Positions 26,709-35,482 of a DNA stretch of 64,000 bases are shown one piece after another. This DNA comes from Candidatus Saccharimonadota bacterium (GTDB taxonomy: Bacteria > Patescibacteriota > Saccharimonadia > Saccharimonadales > Saccharimonadaceae): assembly GCA_017432305.1 (NCBI GenBank), contig JAFRJK010000005.1:93780-157779 (forward strand), read 5' to 3'. Made by a program: the position numbers and the translations under genes. The notes below the pieces were generated by a model. It made no database searches and had not been told where the DNA came from. It was given only the letters and a program-made list of their open reading frames with translations. Position 1 is the stretch's first letter, and every line of letters begins with the position of its first letter.

Positions 26709-27155
26709 TTATTTACCTTGGCGTTTGAATTTCATGGTTTCGGTTTCGACAGTAATAGTGACATAATCGCCATCTAATTTATAATCGGTTTCTTTAGTTT
26801 CGCCATCAGCTTCGAGTTTGATTTTCTTGTCGTCATAGGTGAATTTTTGAGAGCTTGCATCGTCGCCACCGGTTGTTTCGAGAACGCCGGTTTTATCGCC
26901 CTTAAATTCGACGGTCATATTCATGCCAAAGCCTTTAATAAGGTTTACCATTGTGGTATTTTCTTGGCCATCTTGGATATAGGAATAGAGATCGTATTTA
27001 CCAACGACTTTATTTCCGCTATTTAAAACAATACAAAGAACAACTGCCGCAACGACGAGTACGATACCGCCGATGATTGCTCCAATGATACCTTTGTTAC
27101 TTTTAGCCTCAGATTTAGGAGCTTCTTCAGCTTTTGCAGCTTTTTCGTCTGCCAT
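26709..27155 (-). CDS. Single-pass membrane protein with lipocalin-like outer domain
   Basis: A 148-residue protein: Ala/Glu/Lys-rich cytoplasmic N-terminus, one membrane helix (residues 23-45) and an outer domain of about 100 residues. The outer domain has the repeated short strands (VVGKYDLYSY, MTVEFKGDKTGVLET, YKLDGDYVTITVE) of the small beta-barrel 'lipocalin-like/DUF' proteins found on many bacterial surfaces. An AAGGAGG site lies close to the ATG and a TATACT box is about 25 bases further up. Function unknown. Confidence 0.65.
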   Translation of the reverse strand: MADEKAAKAEEAPKSEAKSNKGIIGAIIGGIVLVVAAVVLCIVLNSGNKVVGKYDLYSYIQDGQENTTMVNLIKGFGMNMTVEFKGDKTGVLETTGGDDASSQKFTYDDKKIKLEADGETKETDYKLDGDYVTITVETETMKFKRQGK

Positions 27156-27241
27156 TTTTCCTCCTTAAGATTTATTTAATTTAAGTATAACAAATTTTGA
27201 TATAAAAAAACAAGTGCCTAGACGTTTCAAGGGGAAGAGAG

Positions 27242-27247
27242 TATAAT
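27242..27247 (+). promoter_or_regulatory. -10 box of pheST promoter
   Basis: TATAAT ends seven bases before ATG 27255, so the pheS message is predicted to be leaderless, or nearly so. There is no room for a tRNA or peptide attenuator. Confidence 0.55.
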
Positions 27248-27254
27248 AGAAACA

Positions 27255-28199
27255 ATGGAAATTGAGAAGTTAAAAGAGGAGCTTAAAGCTCTAAATAAAG
27301 AATATGCCAAAATTAAAACGATTCCGGTCGAGGAGCGTAAAGCTTTTGGCGAAGAAATGAATAAAAAGAAGCAAGCTATCTTGGATAAAATTAAGGTGGC
27401 AGAAGAAGCGGCAGAAGACGCTAAGGTTGAGCCACTCGATATTACAGCACCATTTAGTGTGAATGGTGAGGTAAAAGAATTCCGAAAGGGCTCGAAACAC
27501 CCGCTTATGACTGAATTAGATAGAGTTGTCGACATTTATCAAGCGATGGGCTTTAATGTGATGGAACCGAGGCAACTTGATGATGAATTCCATATGTTTG
27601 ATTCTTTAAACTTCTCAAAAGGACATCCAGCTAGAGACGGTTATGATACTTTTAGGACGGCAGAAAACTTTATTCCAATTGCACATACTTCGGCGATGCA
27701 AAACCGTGCGCTCACAACTTATAAAGATAGACTAGAGAAAGGTGGACAAATCGCGGTCGTGATTCCAGGTCGTGTTTTTAGAAACGAGGATGTTGACCCG
27801 ACACATGAACACACATTTTACCAATGTGAAGGGGTTTATGTTGCAGAAGAAGCAACAATGGGGCAATTACTCGGAATCTTTAAGAACTTCTTCGAGACTT
27901 ATTATGGACAGAGTCTTAAGATTAAGACACAACCGGGGTATTTTCCATTTACGGAACCTTCGTTTGAACTTCTAGTTGAGAAACCAAAGTCACTTGGCGG
28001 AAAGGGCGACGGATGGCTTGAACTCTTAGGATGTGGGATGATTCATCCAAACGTTCTAAAAGCAGCTGGAATCGACCCAGAGAAATATAAAGGATTTGCC
28101 TGGGGCGGGGGAATTGATCGACTTGTGATGATGAAATATATGCTAAATGACGTCCGTTATTTCGAGAGTGGTAAATTAGATTTCTTGGAGGAGTTTTAG
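27255..28199 (+). CDS. pheS: Phenylalanyl-tRNA synthetase alpha subunit
   Basis: A 314-residue class II catalytic subunit that charges tRNA-Phe as an (alpha-beta)2 tetramer. The N-terminal coiled coil (1-60) is shorter than usual. Motif 2 (FRNEDVDPTHEHTFYQCEG near 174-192) and motif 3 (GFAWGGGIDRLVMMKY near 278) are intact, as is the FTEPSFELL segment. Phe is recognised by an FxFxE-type element here written YFPFTEPS. The stop is directly followed by the pheT ATG (TAGATG), so both subunits are made together. Confidence 0.97.
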   Translation: MEIEKLKEELKALNKEYAKIKTIPVEERKAFGEEMNKKKQAILDKIKVAEEAAEDAKVEPLDITAPFSVNGEVKEFRKGSKHPLMTELDRVVDIYQAMGFNVMEPRQLDDEFHMFDSLNFSKGHPARDGYDTFRTAENFIPIAHTSAMQNRALTTYKDRLEKGGQIAVVIPGRVFRNEDVDPTHEHTFYQCEGVYVAEEATMGQLLGIFKNFFETYYGQSLKIKTQPGYFPFTEPSFELLVEKPKSLGGKGDGWLELLGCGMIHPNVLKAAGIDPEKYKGFAWGGGIDRLVMMKYMLNDVRYFESGKLDFLEEF

Positions 28200-30707
28200 A
28201 TGCTGGTAAGTTTAAATGAGATCAAAAAACTTGTTGAAATTCCTGCGGGGGTTTCGACGGATGAGCTTGTTAAATTGATCGGCTCGAGATTGGTCGAAGT
28301 CGAGGGGACGATTGATTTATCGAAGAAATATAAGGGAATTAAAATTGTTGAGGTGGTATCGGCTGAAGATATCCCAGAAACACATTTACATCTCTGTAAA
28401 ATTAATGCTGGGACTGGTTCGGAAATCCAAGTTGTTTGTGGAGCGCCAAACGTTAGGACTGGTATGCTTGCGGTTTGGCTTGCACCTGGATGTGTTGTCC
28501 CGCAAACTTTCGGAGGAGAGAATTTTGAGCTTAGTGTTCGAAAGCTTCGCGGTTATGAGAGCAATGGGATGCTCGCCGGATTAGACGAGCTAGATTTAGG
28601 CGACGACCACTCGGGAATTGTTGAGATTGATCCGAAATTTGCAAAAGCGGGAGATGATTTTGCTGAGAAATTTGAGCTTAAAGATACGATTTTAGATATT
28701 GAAAATAAATCTTTGACACATCGTCCGGATACATTCGGATTAATCGGATTCGCGAGAGAAGTCGCGGGGATTTTAGGGGTGAAATTTGAAGAACCAGTTG
28801 AAAAATTTGGTGACCTCGAGATTACAACTACGCTTTCGCCAGATACACTTTCGGAATATGTTTCGGATGCGGAGAAAGTTTGGGTTGAGGTTGAAGATAA
28901 AAATCTTTGTCCAAGATATACAGCTGGAGTGTTTGAAGTTTCGAATACTGGTCTAGAGTCGGCTTTAGAGGGAAATAAATATCTAACTCTAAATGACGTT
29001 TTCTTGGCGAAAGCTGGGATGAAGAAGATTTCAAAGATTGTTGATGCCACAAACATTACGATGTTAATGACAGGACAACCACTTCATGCGTTTGACTATG
29101 ATAAATTTGTTAAAGTAGGAGCTAAAACCTCTTCCACGTCTCAAGGGGCGACTGGTGGGGCGGATGAGCCAAAGATTGTTGTCAGGGTGGCAAAAAAAGG
29201 CGAGAAATTAACGCTTCTTGACGGAAAGGAAGTCGAACTCGTTGAGGGGAACGATATTGTAATTTGCTCAAACGAAACGCCGGTGGCGCTTGCTGGGGCG
29301 ATGGGCGGAGAATCGACGGAAATCGACGAGGATACGAAGAAAGTCATCTTGGAATCGGCGACATTTAGTCTTTATAATGAGCGAAAAATGCAAATGGCAC
29401 ACGGGATTTTCTCGGAAGCAATTACGAGGTTTACAAAGGGACAACCGATGGCGGGAACGGTTCCAGCTTTGGCACGTTGTGCGTCGATGTTGCTTGATAG
29501 CCCGAAGAAAATTATCGATTTTGAAGTTTCAGAAACTTATAACGACAATGACGTTTTTGTCGAGCTTTCGCTTAGTGATATAAATAATCTATTAGGGACA
29601 AAATATACTATTTCCGAGGTCAAAGAAACACTAGAAAACGTCGGCTTTAGAGTCGAAACTAGCGACGATGAAGATTTAAGAGTTAAAGTCCCAGAGTGGA
29701 GAACCGATATCTCAATTCGTGAAGATGTGATTGAGGAGGTTGGAAGACTTCGCGGGTATGATAATATTCCATTAGACCTTCCACTTCGTCCATTTATCGG
29801 AGCAGAGAAGAACCCAATGTTTGAGCTAAAACGAGAGATGCGTTCGATTTTGTCCGATAGAATTGGGGCGAATGAGGTCCTTACATATTCATTTGTTTCG
29901 AAAGATTTACAAGAGAAAGTTGGTGAAGATTTTTCGGATTCTTACGAAATTGTAAACTCGATTTCGCCGGAACTTCAATGTTTTAGACAATCGATTTTGC
30001 CGAGCTTAATCGATAAAATGTATGATAATATTAGAGCTTTACATAAAGATTTCATACTCTATGAGTTTAATCAAGTAACTTCGAAGAAATTAGGGTTAAC
30101 AGATGAGAAAGTGCCAGAAATTGAAAATCATGTTGCTTTAATCTCGACCGGAGATTTCTATGAGGCAAAGAGAACACTAGTTGAGCTCGGAAGAAGATTA
30201 CATGTTGAGTTTGTCCTTGGTGAGAATAATGCCGCGGAGTTCCCGTATTTTGAGAAAGTACGTTCGGCTAAAGTGATGTTAGATGGTGAAACGGTCGGGG
30301 TAGTTGGAGAAATTAAGGGAAGAGTGCTTCGAAATTTCAAGTTGAAAAACGCTTCCGGGTTTGAGCTTAATCTCGATAAAATCGTCAAGATGCCTAGAAA
30401 AATTACAGCTGACTTAAAACTTTCAAAATTCCCGTTTGTTGAACGTGATTTGACTTTGAAAGTCTCAAGTGAGGCAAATTATGAGGAAATTAAAGAAGCG
30501 GTTATAAACGGGCTTTCTGGAATTTCGGAACTAGTTTATAAAGTTAACCCAGTTTCGATTTATCAGGGCGAGGACAAAATGACGAAAAATATTTCGTTCC
30601 ATGTTTCGTTTGCAAGCGAGGTTAAAACGCTCGAATCTAATGAAATCTCTGATATAATGAAGAATATTGAAGAGAAAATTTCTGAGGTCAAAGCAGAGGT
30701 AATTTAA
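28200..30707 (+). CDS. pheT: Phenylalanyl-tRNA synthetase beta subunit
   Basis: An 835-residue beta subunit. Domains in order: an EMAP-II-like tRNA-binding domain (40-150), B3/B4 editing region with SLTHRPDTFG near 173, B5 domain near 440-520, a degenerate catalytic-like core, and the C-terminal FDX-ACB anticodon-binding domain (about 740-835, KFPFVERDLTLKV). A low-complexity insertion of about 15 residues (Ser/Thr/Gly/Ala) interrupts the region near 310, which is why it is slightly longer than the typical 790-800. It abuts pheS with no gap. Confidence 0.96.
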   Translation: MLVSLNEIKKLVEIPAGVSTDELVKLIGSRLVEVEGTIDLSKKYKGIKIVEVVSAEDIPETHLHLCKINAGTGSEIQVVCGAPNVRTGMLAVWLAPGCVVPQTFGGENFELSVRKLRGYESNGMLAGLDELDLGDDHSGIVEIDPKFAKAGDDFAEKFELKDTILDIENKSLTHRPDTFGLIGFAREVAGILGVKFEEPVEKFGDLEITTTLSPDTLSEYVSDAEKVWVEVEDKNLCPRYTAGVFEVSNTGLESALEGNKYLTLNDVFLAKAGMKKISKIVDATNITMLMTGQPLHAFDYDKFVKVGAKTSSTSQGATGGADEPKIVVRVAKKGEKLTLLDGKEVELVEGNDIVICSNETPVALAGAMGGESTEIDEDTKKVILESATFSLYNERKMQMAHGIFSEAITRFTKGQPMAGTVPALARCASMLLDSPKKIIDFEVSETYNDNDVFVELSLSDINNLLGTKYTISEVKETLENVGFRVETSDDEDLRVKVPEWRTDISIREDVIEEVGRLRGYDNIPLDLPLRPFIGAEKNPMFELKREMRSILSDRIGANEVLTYSFVSKDLQEKVGEDFSDSYEIVNSISPELQCFRQSILPSLIDKMYDNIRALHKDFILYEFNQVTSKKLGLTDEKVPEIENHVALISTGDFYEAKRTLVELGRRLHVEFVLGENNAAEFPYFEKVRSAKVMLDGETVGVVGEIKGRVLRNFKLKNASGFELNLDKIVKMPRKITADLKLSKFPFVERDLTLKVSSEANYEEIKEAVINGLSGISELVYKVNPVSIYQGEDKMTKNISFHVSFASEVKTLESNEISDIMKNIEEKISEVKAEVI

Positions 30708-30726
30708 TACAGTAAAAGGAGGCAAT

Positions 30727-31467
30727 ATGGACCAAAAACAGTTAAAAACCAGTTGGAGCCAGAGAATTGTTATCGGAGTGATTGCGTTTTTGATGCTATT
30801 TTCGACAGTAGCAGTTTATGCTTTAATTGTTCTTTCAAATGAGAAAAAAGCAAAAAATAATGCAGATGTTTCGGCGGAATTAGAGAAGCTCAAAGAAGAA
30901 TTAACAGATAAAAAAACCGTACTTGAGGCAAAAATTTCGGAACTATCGAACCAATATTACGGGAAGATGAGTGGATATCGTTCGTTAGTCCGTTCTTATA
31001 ATGCAAACTCGGTTGATACGGCGGGGCTAAAAACGACCGATCTCGAAATTGGTACGGGTGCAGAAATTACCGAAGACAGCTCATATTACAGCTATTATAT
31101 TGGCTGGTGTGCAGATGAAAGTGTATTTGATTCGTCATTTGATGTTTGGGATGGAGCAACGGCACTTGTCGATCCGTTAGCTTATGTTGTTGGAGAATCA
31201 AGCTTTGTTGCAGGTTGGGAAGAAGGTGTGATTGGGATGAAAACTGGTGGTGTAAGAGAAATTGATATCCCAGGAGAACTCGCTTATGGAGATACTCAAG
31301 AAGTTTGTGGAGCGTTAAACTCTCCGCTTAAATACCTCGTGATGGTCATTGACCCGGGTAGCGATTACAAGAAATTGATGGATGAATATGACAATTTAGT
31401 TACCCAATATTATACACTTTATTATTCACAAAATCAGGATCTTCTAACTAATAACTCTGCGGAGTAA
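30727..31467 (+). CDS. FKBP-type peptidyl-prolyl isomerase, membrane-anchored
   Basis: A 246-residue protein with one N-terminal membrane helix (about 15-35), a coiled coil (40-85) and an FKBP-like domain (about 95-215). The domain shows VFDSSFD (usual VFDSS), VGESSFVAGWEEGVIGMKTGGVREIDIPGELAYG (usual VIxGWxxGLxGMkvGgkRkxxIPpxLaYG) and LKYLVMVI. It should catalyse proline isomerisation or act as a chaperone outside the membrane. It follows pheT by 19 bases with an AGGAGG site and precedes two peptidoglycan carboxypeptidases, suggesting folding of envelope proteins. Confidence 0.85.
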   Translation: MDQKQLKTSWSQRIVIGVIAFLMLFSTVAVYALIVLSNEKKAKNNADVSAELEKLKEELTDKKTVLEAKISELSNQYYGKMSGYRSLVRSYNANSVDTAGLKTTDLEIGTGAEITEDSSYYSYYIGWCADESVFDSSFDVWDGATALVDPLAYVVGESSFVAGWEEGVIGMKTGGVREIDIPGELAYGDTQEVCGALNSPLKYLVMVIDPGSDYKKLMDEYDNLVTQYYTLYYSQNQDLLTNNSAE

Positions 31468-31469
31468 AA

Positions 31470-32426
31470 ATGATAAAAGGCGTGGGGAAAGAGAAAAGAA
31501 AAATTAGCAAAAAGATGCTGATAATCTTTGGTGTGGTTTTTGCGATCGTTGTTTCAGGGGTAATTACGGGGCTTGTTGTTGCTGGGAATATCAAACGCGA
31601 GAAAGAAGAAACGGCGAGAATTGAAGAAGAAAAACAGCTTGAAGAGGAAAGAAAGGCGGAAGAGGAACGGAGACGCCAAGAGGAAGAAGAGCAAAAACGA
31701 CAGGAAGAAGAAAAACAAGCTGAAGAAGAGAAAAAGAAAGAAGAAGAAAAAAAGAACATGCCGGCAGTTTCGGGTGGGAATTGTACCATTTCTTTTGGGA
31801 ATTTAATGCTAATAAATCCAAATTTTACAGTTTCGACGGATTGGATTGATAATCGGAAAAAATCCTTGATTTCAGTTTCAAAGACTTATGGAATAAAAGA
31901 GGGAAAATCAAGCAACGGCGATAATTTGATGGAGGCGGAAGCGGCAAAGCATTTGAACGAGATGGTGAAGGCGTACGAGGCGTATAACTCGGGACATACG
32001 ATGGTGACGAGGAGCTGTTATCGTGCAAGAGGAACAACTTGCGGAAGACTTTGTGCAAAGACGGGAACGAGCGACCACCACACAGGACTAACTTGTGATT
32101 TAGTCGATTCAAGTTATGGAACAGATCTCGACACGAGTAAATATAATGACCACAAAGAGTGGCAGTGGTTAAGAGAAAACTCATATAAATATGGTTTTAT
32201 TGATAGATTCCCAGAGGCTTGGGCTGGGGGTCCGATGAGCCAGCCGATTAATGTTGATGGAAACGGAACGACTGGGCTTTTTGAAACGTGGCATTATCGC
32301 TATGTTGGGGTGACGGCCGCGACGGAAATTGCAACTGGAAAATATAATAATGGAAAATATGATTCGCTAGAGCATTATTTAAAGTCGATTAAAAAAGTAA
32401 GCGATCTTAAAAACGGAAAATGTTAA
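31470..32426 (+). CDS. D-alanyl-D-alanine carboxypeptidase, VanY/M15B type
   Basis: A 318-residue zinc peptidase that trims the terminal D-Ala of peptidoglycan stem peptides. One membrane helix (about 12-36) is followed by a Glu/Lys/Arg-rich coiled coil (40-95) that spaces the enzyme from the membrane. The M15B zinc ligands are seen as SDHHTGLTCDL (family SxHxxGxAxD, near 200) and ETWHYRYVG (EWHxxY type, near 270). An unusual Cys-rich segment just before the zinc site (SCYRARGTTCGRLC) could form disulfides. It starts two bases after the FKBP gene and is one base before dacA-like. Confidence 0.9.
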   Translation: MIKGVGKEKRKISKKMLIIFGVVFAIVVSGVITGLVVAGNIKREKEETARIEEEKQLEEERKAEEERRRQEEEEQKRQEEEKQAEEEKKKEEEKKNMPAVSGGNCTISFGNLMLINPNFTVSTDWIDNRKKSLISVSKTYGIKEGKSSNGDNLMEAEAAKHLNEMVKAYEAYNSGHTMVTRSCYRARGTTCGRLCAKTGTSDHHTGLTCDLVDSSYGTDLDTSKYNDHKEWQWLRENSYKYGFIDRFPEAWAGGPMSQPINVDGNGTTGLFETWHYRYVGVTAATEIATGKYNNGKYDSLEHYLKSIKKVSDLKNGKC

Positions 32427-32427
32427 G

Positions 32428-33642
32428 ATGGAAAAAGTAGATTATAATAAATATGCTTTCGATAGAAGGACGCCAGAGCGAAGAAAAAAGCCAAACTACT
32501 TAAAAAAGTGGGGATGGAAAATTTTAGCAATAGGGTTTGTTATTTTTGTCGGAGTGCGGATGGCAACGATGGAGACAAACCTAAATCTTATTACAACCTT
32601 TTCGGTTCCAGAGGGGGTTTCTTTATCGGAGATCTCAAGAGACGGAGTGAATTTTGCGGTAGTAATAGACGGAAAGGCAGTTTTAAAAGCGACTGATGAA
32701 AAAGTCCAACCGACGGCTTCGACGACAAAGATGATTGCGGCACTTGCGGTACTTGAGAAAAAACCAATTGAAAAGGGCGAGAAGGGGGAAGAAATTGAGA
32801 TTACGAACGAAATGTATGAGAAATGGGTGTGGTATTTAAATCATAATGGCTCGAATACAAAAGTAGAAATTGGAGAGAAAATTTCGGAGTATGACGCACT
32901 AGTTTCGATGATGTTAGCATCGTCAAACAACATGGCGGATAGTCTTGCGATTTGGGCATTTGGAAGTCTAGAAGAGTATCAAAAATATGCGACAGAAATG
33001 GTGAAAGGTTGGGGGCTTACTAAAACAACGATTGGGGCAAAGGATGCAAGTGGATATGATGAGGGGACAACTTCAACGGCGAGCGAGTTAGCAATTGTCG
33101 GACATAAGGTAATGGAACATCCAATACTTTCAGAAATTGTAGCATTAAAAACGGCGGAGGTACCGGTTGCGGGAGAGATAAAGAACACAAATAAATTACT
33201 TGGAAAGGCATCAATTTCGGGGGTAAAAACGGGATATATTGGAGATGCAAGCGGATATTGTATTACTTCAGGGTATAAGTCGGACGAACATATTATTACA
33301 GTTGCGGTTCTAGGTGAGAAAACAAGAGAAAAATCGTTTAGCGAAAACCTTGCGATTGTTGAAGATTTGCAGGAAAAATTAGTTGACCAAGCGATTTTAA
33401 AGAAGGGGGAAGAAGTGGGATATTATGAATCTTGGTGGACCGGAAAAATAAAAGTAAAAGCGGATGAAGATTTTTCGGAAATGAATTATAAGGACGCGGA
33501 AACAGGTTCGGAAATTTTAGTTAATACAATGAGAGTGAAGATTGGCGCGAAAGAATATGAAGTCGCATTAGATGTACCAGAATTTAAGCGAAGTCCAGGG
33601 CTAGTTGACAGATTTTTGCACGTTTTTGGATGGAAAAAGTAG
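32428..33642 (+). CDS. dacA: D-alanyl-D-alanine carboxypeptidase, DacA/PBP5 (S11) type
   Basis: A 404-residue penicillin-binding protein of the S11 family. It has an N-terminal membrane anchor (about 29-47) instead of the C-terminal amphipathic helix of PBP5. The catalytic motifs are intact: SxxK (TASTTK near 96), SxN (SSNN near 171) and KTG (KTGYIG near 268). A C-terminal beta domain follows. The pairing of a serine (S11) and a zinc (M15B) carboxypeptidase in one operon with an FKBP is notable. Translation is coupled to the previous gene (TAAGATG). Confidence 0.93.
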   Translation: MEKVDYNKYAFDRRTPERRKKPNYLKKWGWKILAIGFVIFVGVRMATMETNLNLITTFSVPEGVSLSEISRDGVNFAVVIDGKAVLKATDEKVQPTASTTKMIAALAVLEKKPIEKGEKGEEIEITNEMYEKWVWYLNHNGSNTKVEIGEKISEYDALVSMMLASSNNMADSLAIWAFGSLEEYQKYATEMVKGWGLTKTTIGAKDASGYDEGTTSTASELAIVGHKVMEHPILSEIVALKTAEVPVAGEIKNTNKLLGKASISGVKTGYIGDASGYCITSGYKSDEHIITVAVLGEKTREKSFSENLAIVEDLQEKLVDQAILKKGEEVGYYESWWTGKIKVKADEDFSEMNYKDAETGSEILVNTMRVKIGAKEYEVALDVPEFKRSPGLVDRFLHVFGWKK

Positions 33643-33741
33643 AAAATTAGTGTATTTTATTATGGTTGTGGTAAAATAAAATTAACTAGAGGTTTTAATA
33701 TCAATTAATTTTAGAGTGTGGGCGGAAAGAGAGGTAGCCCA

Positions 33742-35424
33742 ATGGTAAATAAAAATAAAAAATGTAAATATATCTTTGTGACGGGCGGGGTTTTGTCTGG
33801 TGTTGGAAAAGGTATTACGGCGGCATCGATGGGGGCGATTTTGAAGGCTAAAGGTTTTAAAGTCACAATGCAAAAATGCGATCCATATCTTAATGTTGAT
33901 GCTGGGCTTTTAAACCCGGTCGAGCATGGAGAGTGCTATGTTACACATGATGGGGTTGAAACTGATCTTGACCTTGGGCACTATGAAAGATTCCTTGATT
34001 TTGAAACCTCAAAATATTCAATCACCCTTTCTGGTTCGATTAATAAAGAATTAATCGAAAAAGAACGGGCGGGTGGATTTCATGGAAAGACTGTCCAACT
34101 TGTCCCACATTTTACGAACTTAGTTCAAGAAAAAATTGAGATGGCATCGAAGGGCTCCGACATCCACATTGTCGAGATTGGCGGTACGGTCGGTGATTAT
34201 GAAGGGTTGGCATTTCTTGAGGCAATTAGGCTTTTTGCAAACAAAGTAGGAAGGTTTAATTGTCTTTATATTGATGTGGTTTATGTACCTTGGATTAATA
34301 CTTCAAAGGAATTAAAAACTAAACCGGCACAAAATGCACTTAAGGATCTCCGTGGATTTGGGATTATCCCGGATATTGTTTGTGTCAGGACGGAAAAGCC
34401 AGCGGGGCGTGAGATTTGTGAGAAGATTGCAAGGTTTGCCGGGATTGCGGACGACGCGGTAGTGAACCTCCCGGACATTAATAGCGTGTATGACGTGCCG
34501 TTTAACGTGCTCAAATCGGGTGTGCTTTCGATTTTGAACGATTTTGTTGGTGATAATAAAGAACCAGATATGGCGCGTTGGGAAGACTTCTCGAAGCGTC
34601 GAGCAAAGAAATATCCGAAGACTGTAAGAGTTGGGTTGGTCGCAAAATACGTCGGAAATGAAGATACTTATATTTGTGTGACGGAAGCTCTTAAAGCAGC
34701 AGCGGCTTGGAATGAAGTTAATATGGAAATTGAGTGGGTAAACGCTGAAGCACTTGGTGATGGTGATAAGGAGACGGAAAAGTTACTCGCTGAAGTGGAT
34801 GGGCTGGTTGTTCCTGGTGGGTTCGGAGTACGTGGAACGGAAGGAAAAATAAAAGCGGCAACTTATGCACTTGAAAACAATAAGCCATATCTTGGACTTT
34901 GTTTAGGACTCCAGATGGCATGTGTTGCGGCGGCAAGACGGGCTGGGCTTAAAGACGCAAACTCGGAAGAATTTGATGATAAAACGCTTCATAATGTCGT
35001 CTATATTATGGAAGGACAGAAAGGAAAAGAGTCGACTGGTGGGACGATGCGTCTCGGGGATTATCCGGCAGTTTTGAAGGCTGGAACGAAAACCGCAGAA
35101 ATTTATACGAATGTGATTGAAAAAATGAAGAGTGGGAAAATTTCTGGGACAAAAGATTGGTGGGGAACAGTAGAGAAAGATGGCTCAGTTAAGACGGTTG
35201 AGCGTCATCGCCACCGTTACGAAGTGAACCAGAAATTCTTAAAAGAAATCGAGAAAGGCGGAGTAGTTGTTTCTGGGACTTCGCCAGATGGAAAGTTAGT
35301 CGAATTTGTTGAGGCACCAGGAAAGAAATTCTTTGTTGCAACTCAGGCACACCCAGAGTTTAAATCACGTCCGTTAACGGTACACCCTTTATTCAATAGT
35401 TTCGTGAAATCTTTGACGAAATAG
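33742..35424 (+). CDS. pyrG: CTP synthase
   Basis: A 560-residue enzyme making CTP from UTP, ATP and glutamine. The synthase domain has the P-loop GVLSGVGKGITAASMG near 12-27 and the LNVDAG...EHGECYVTHDG segment; the class I glutamine amidotransferase domain starts near 290 with the nucleophile elbow LGLCLGLQ and the C-terminal HPEF (His/Glu of the triad). ATG 33742 is supported by a GAGAGG site; an upstream in-frame GTG at 33718 would add eight residues. A TGTGG-TAAAAT box near 33672 is a possible promoter, giving a leader of roughly 60 bases. Confidence 0.97.
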   Translation: MVNKNKKCKYIFVTGGVLSGVGKGITAASMGAILKAKGFKVTMQKCDPYLNVDAGLLNPVEHGECYVTHDGVETDLDLGHYERFLDFETSKYSITLSGSINKELIEKERAGGFHGKTVQLVPHFTNLVQEKIEMASKGSDIHIVEIGGTVGDYEGLAFLEAIRLFANKVGRFNCLYIDVVYVPWINTSKELKTKPAQNALKDLRGFGIIPDIVCVRTEKPAGREICEKIARFAGIADDAVVNLPDINSVYDVPFNVLKSGVLSILNDFVGDNKEPDMARWEDFSKRRAKKYPKTVRVGLVAKYVGNEDTYICVTEALKAAAAWNEVNMEIEWVNAEALGDGDKETEKLLAEVDGLVVPGGFGVRGTEGKIKAATYALENNKPYLGLCLGLQMACVAAARRAGLKDANSEEFDDKTLHNVVYIMEGQKGKESTGGTMRLGDYPAVLKAGTKTAEIYTNVIEKMKSGKISGTKDWWGTVEKDGSVKTVERHRHRYEVNQKFLKEIEKGGVVVSGTSPDGKLVEFVEAPGKKFFVATQAHPEFKSRPLTVHPLFNSFVKSLTK

Positions 35425-35430
35425 GCTAAT

Positions 35431-35462
35431 AACCGCTCCTGCTTTTATGGGAGTGGTTTTTG
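35431..35462 (+). terminator. Intrinsic terminator of pyrG
   Basis: AACCGCTCC pairs with GGAGTGGTT (one G-T pair) around a 10-base loop and is followed by five T. It ends where the argS promoter begins. Confidence 0.85.
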
Positions 35463-35465
35463 TTG

Positions 35466-35471
35466 TATAAT
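35466..35471 (+). promoter_or_regulatory. -10 box of argS promoter
   Basis: TTG-TATAAT ends 11 bases before ATG 35483, leaving a leader of about four bases. Confidence 0.5.
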
Positions 35472-35482
35472 TATAAACAGTT

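Noticed and set aside
28553..29056. 167-residue antisense frame opposite pheT
   Set aside because: Ser-rich shadow of a firmly identified gene.
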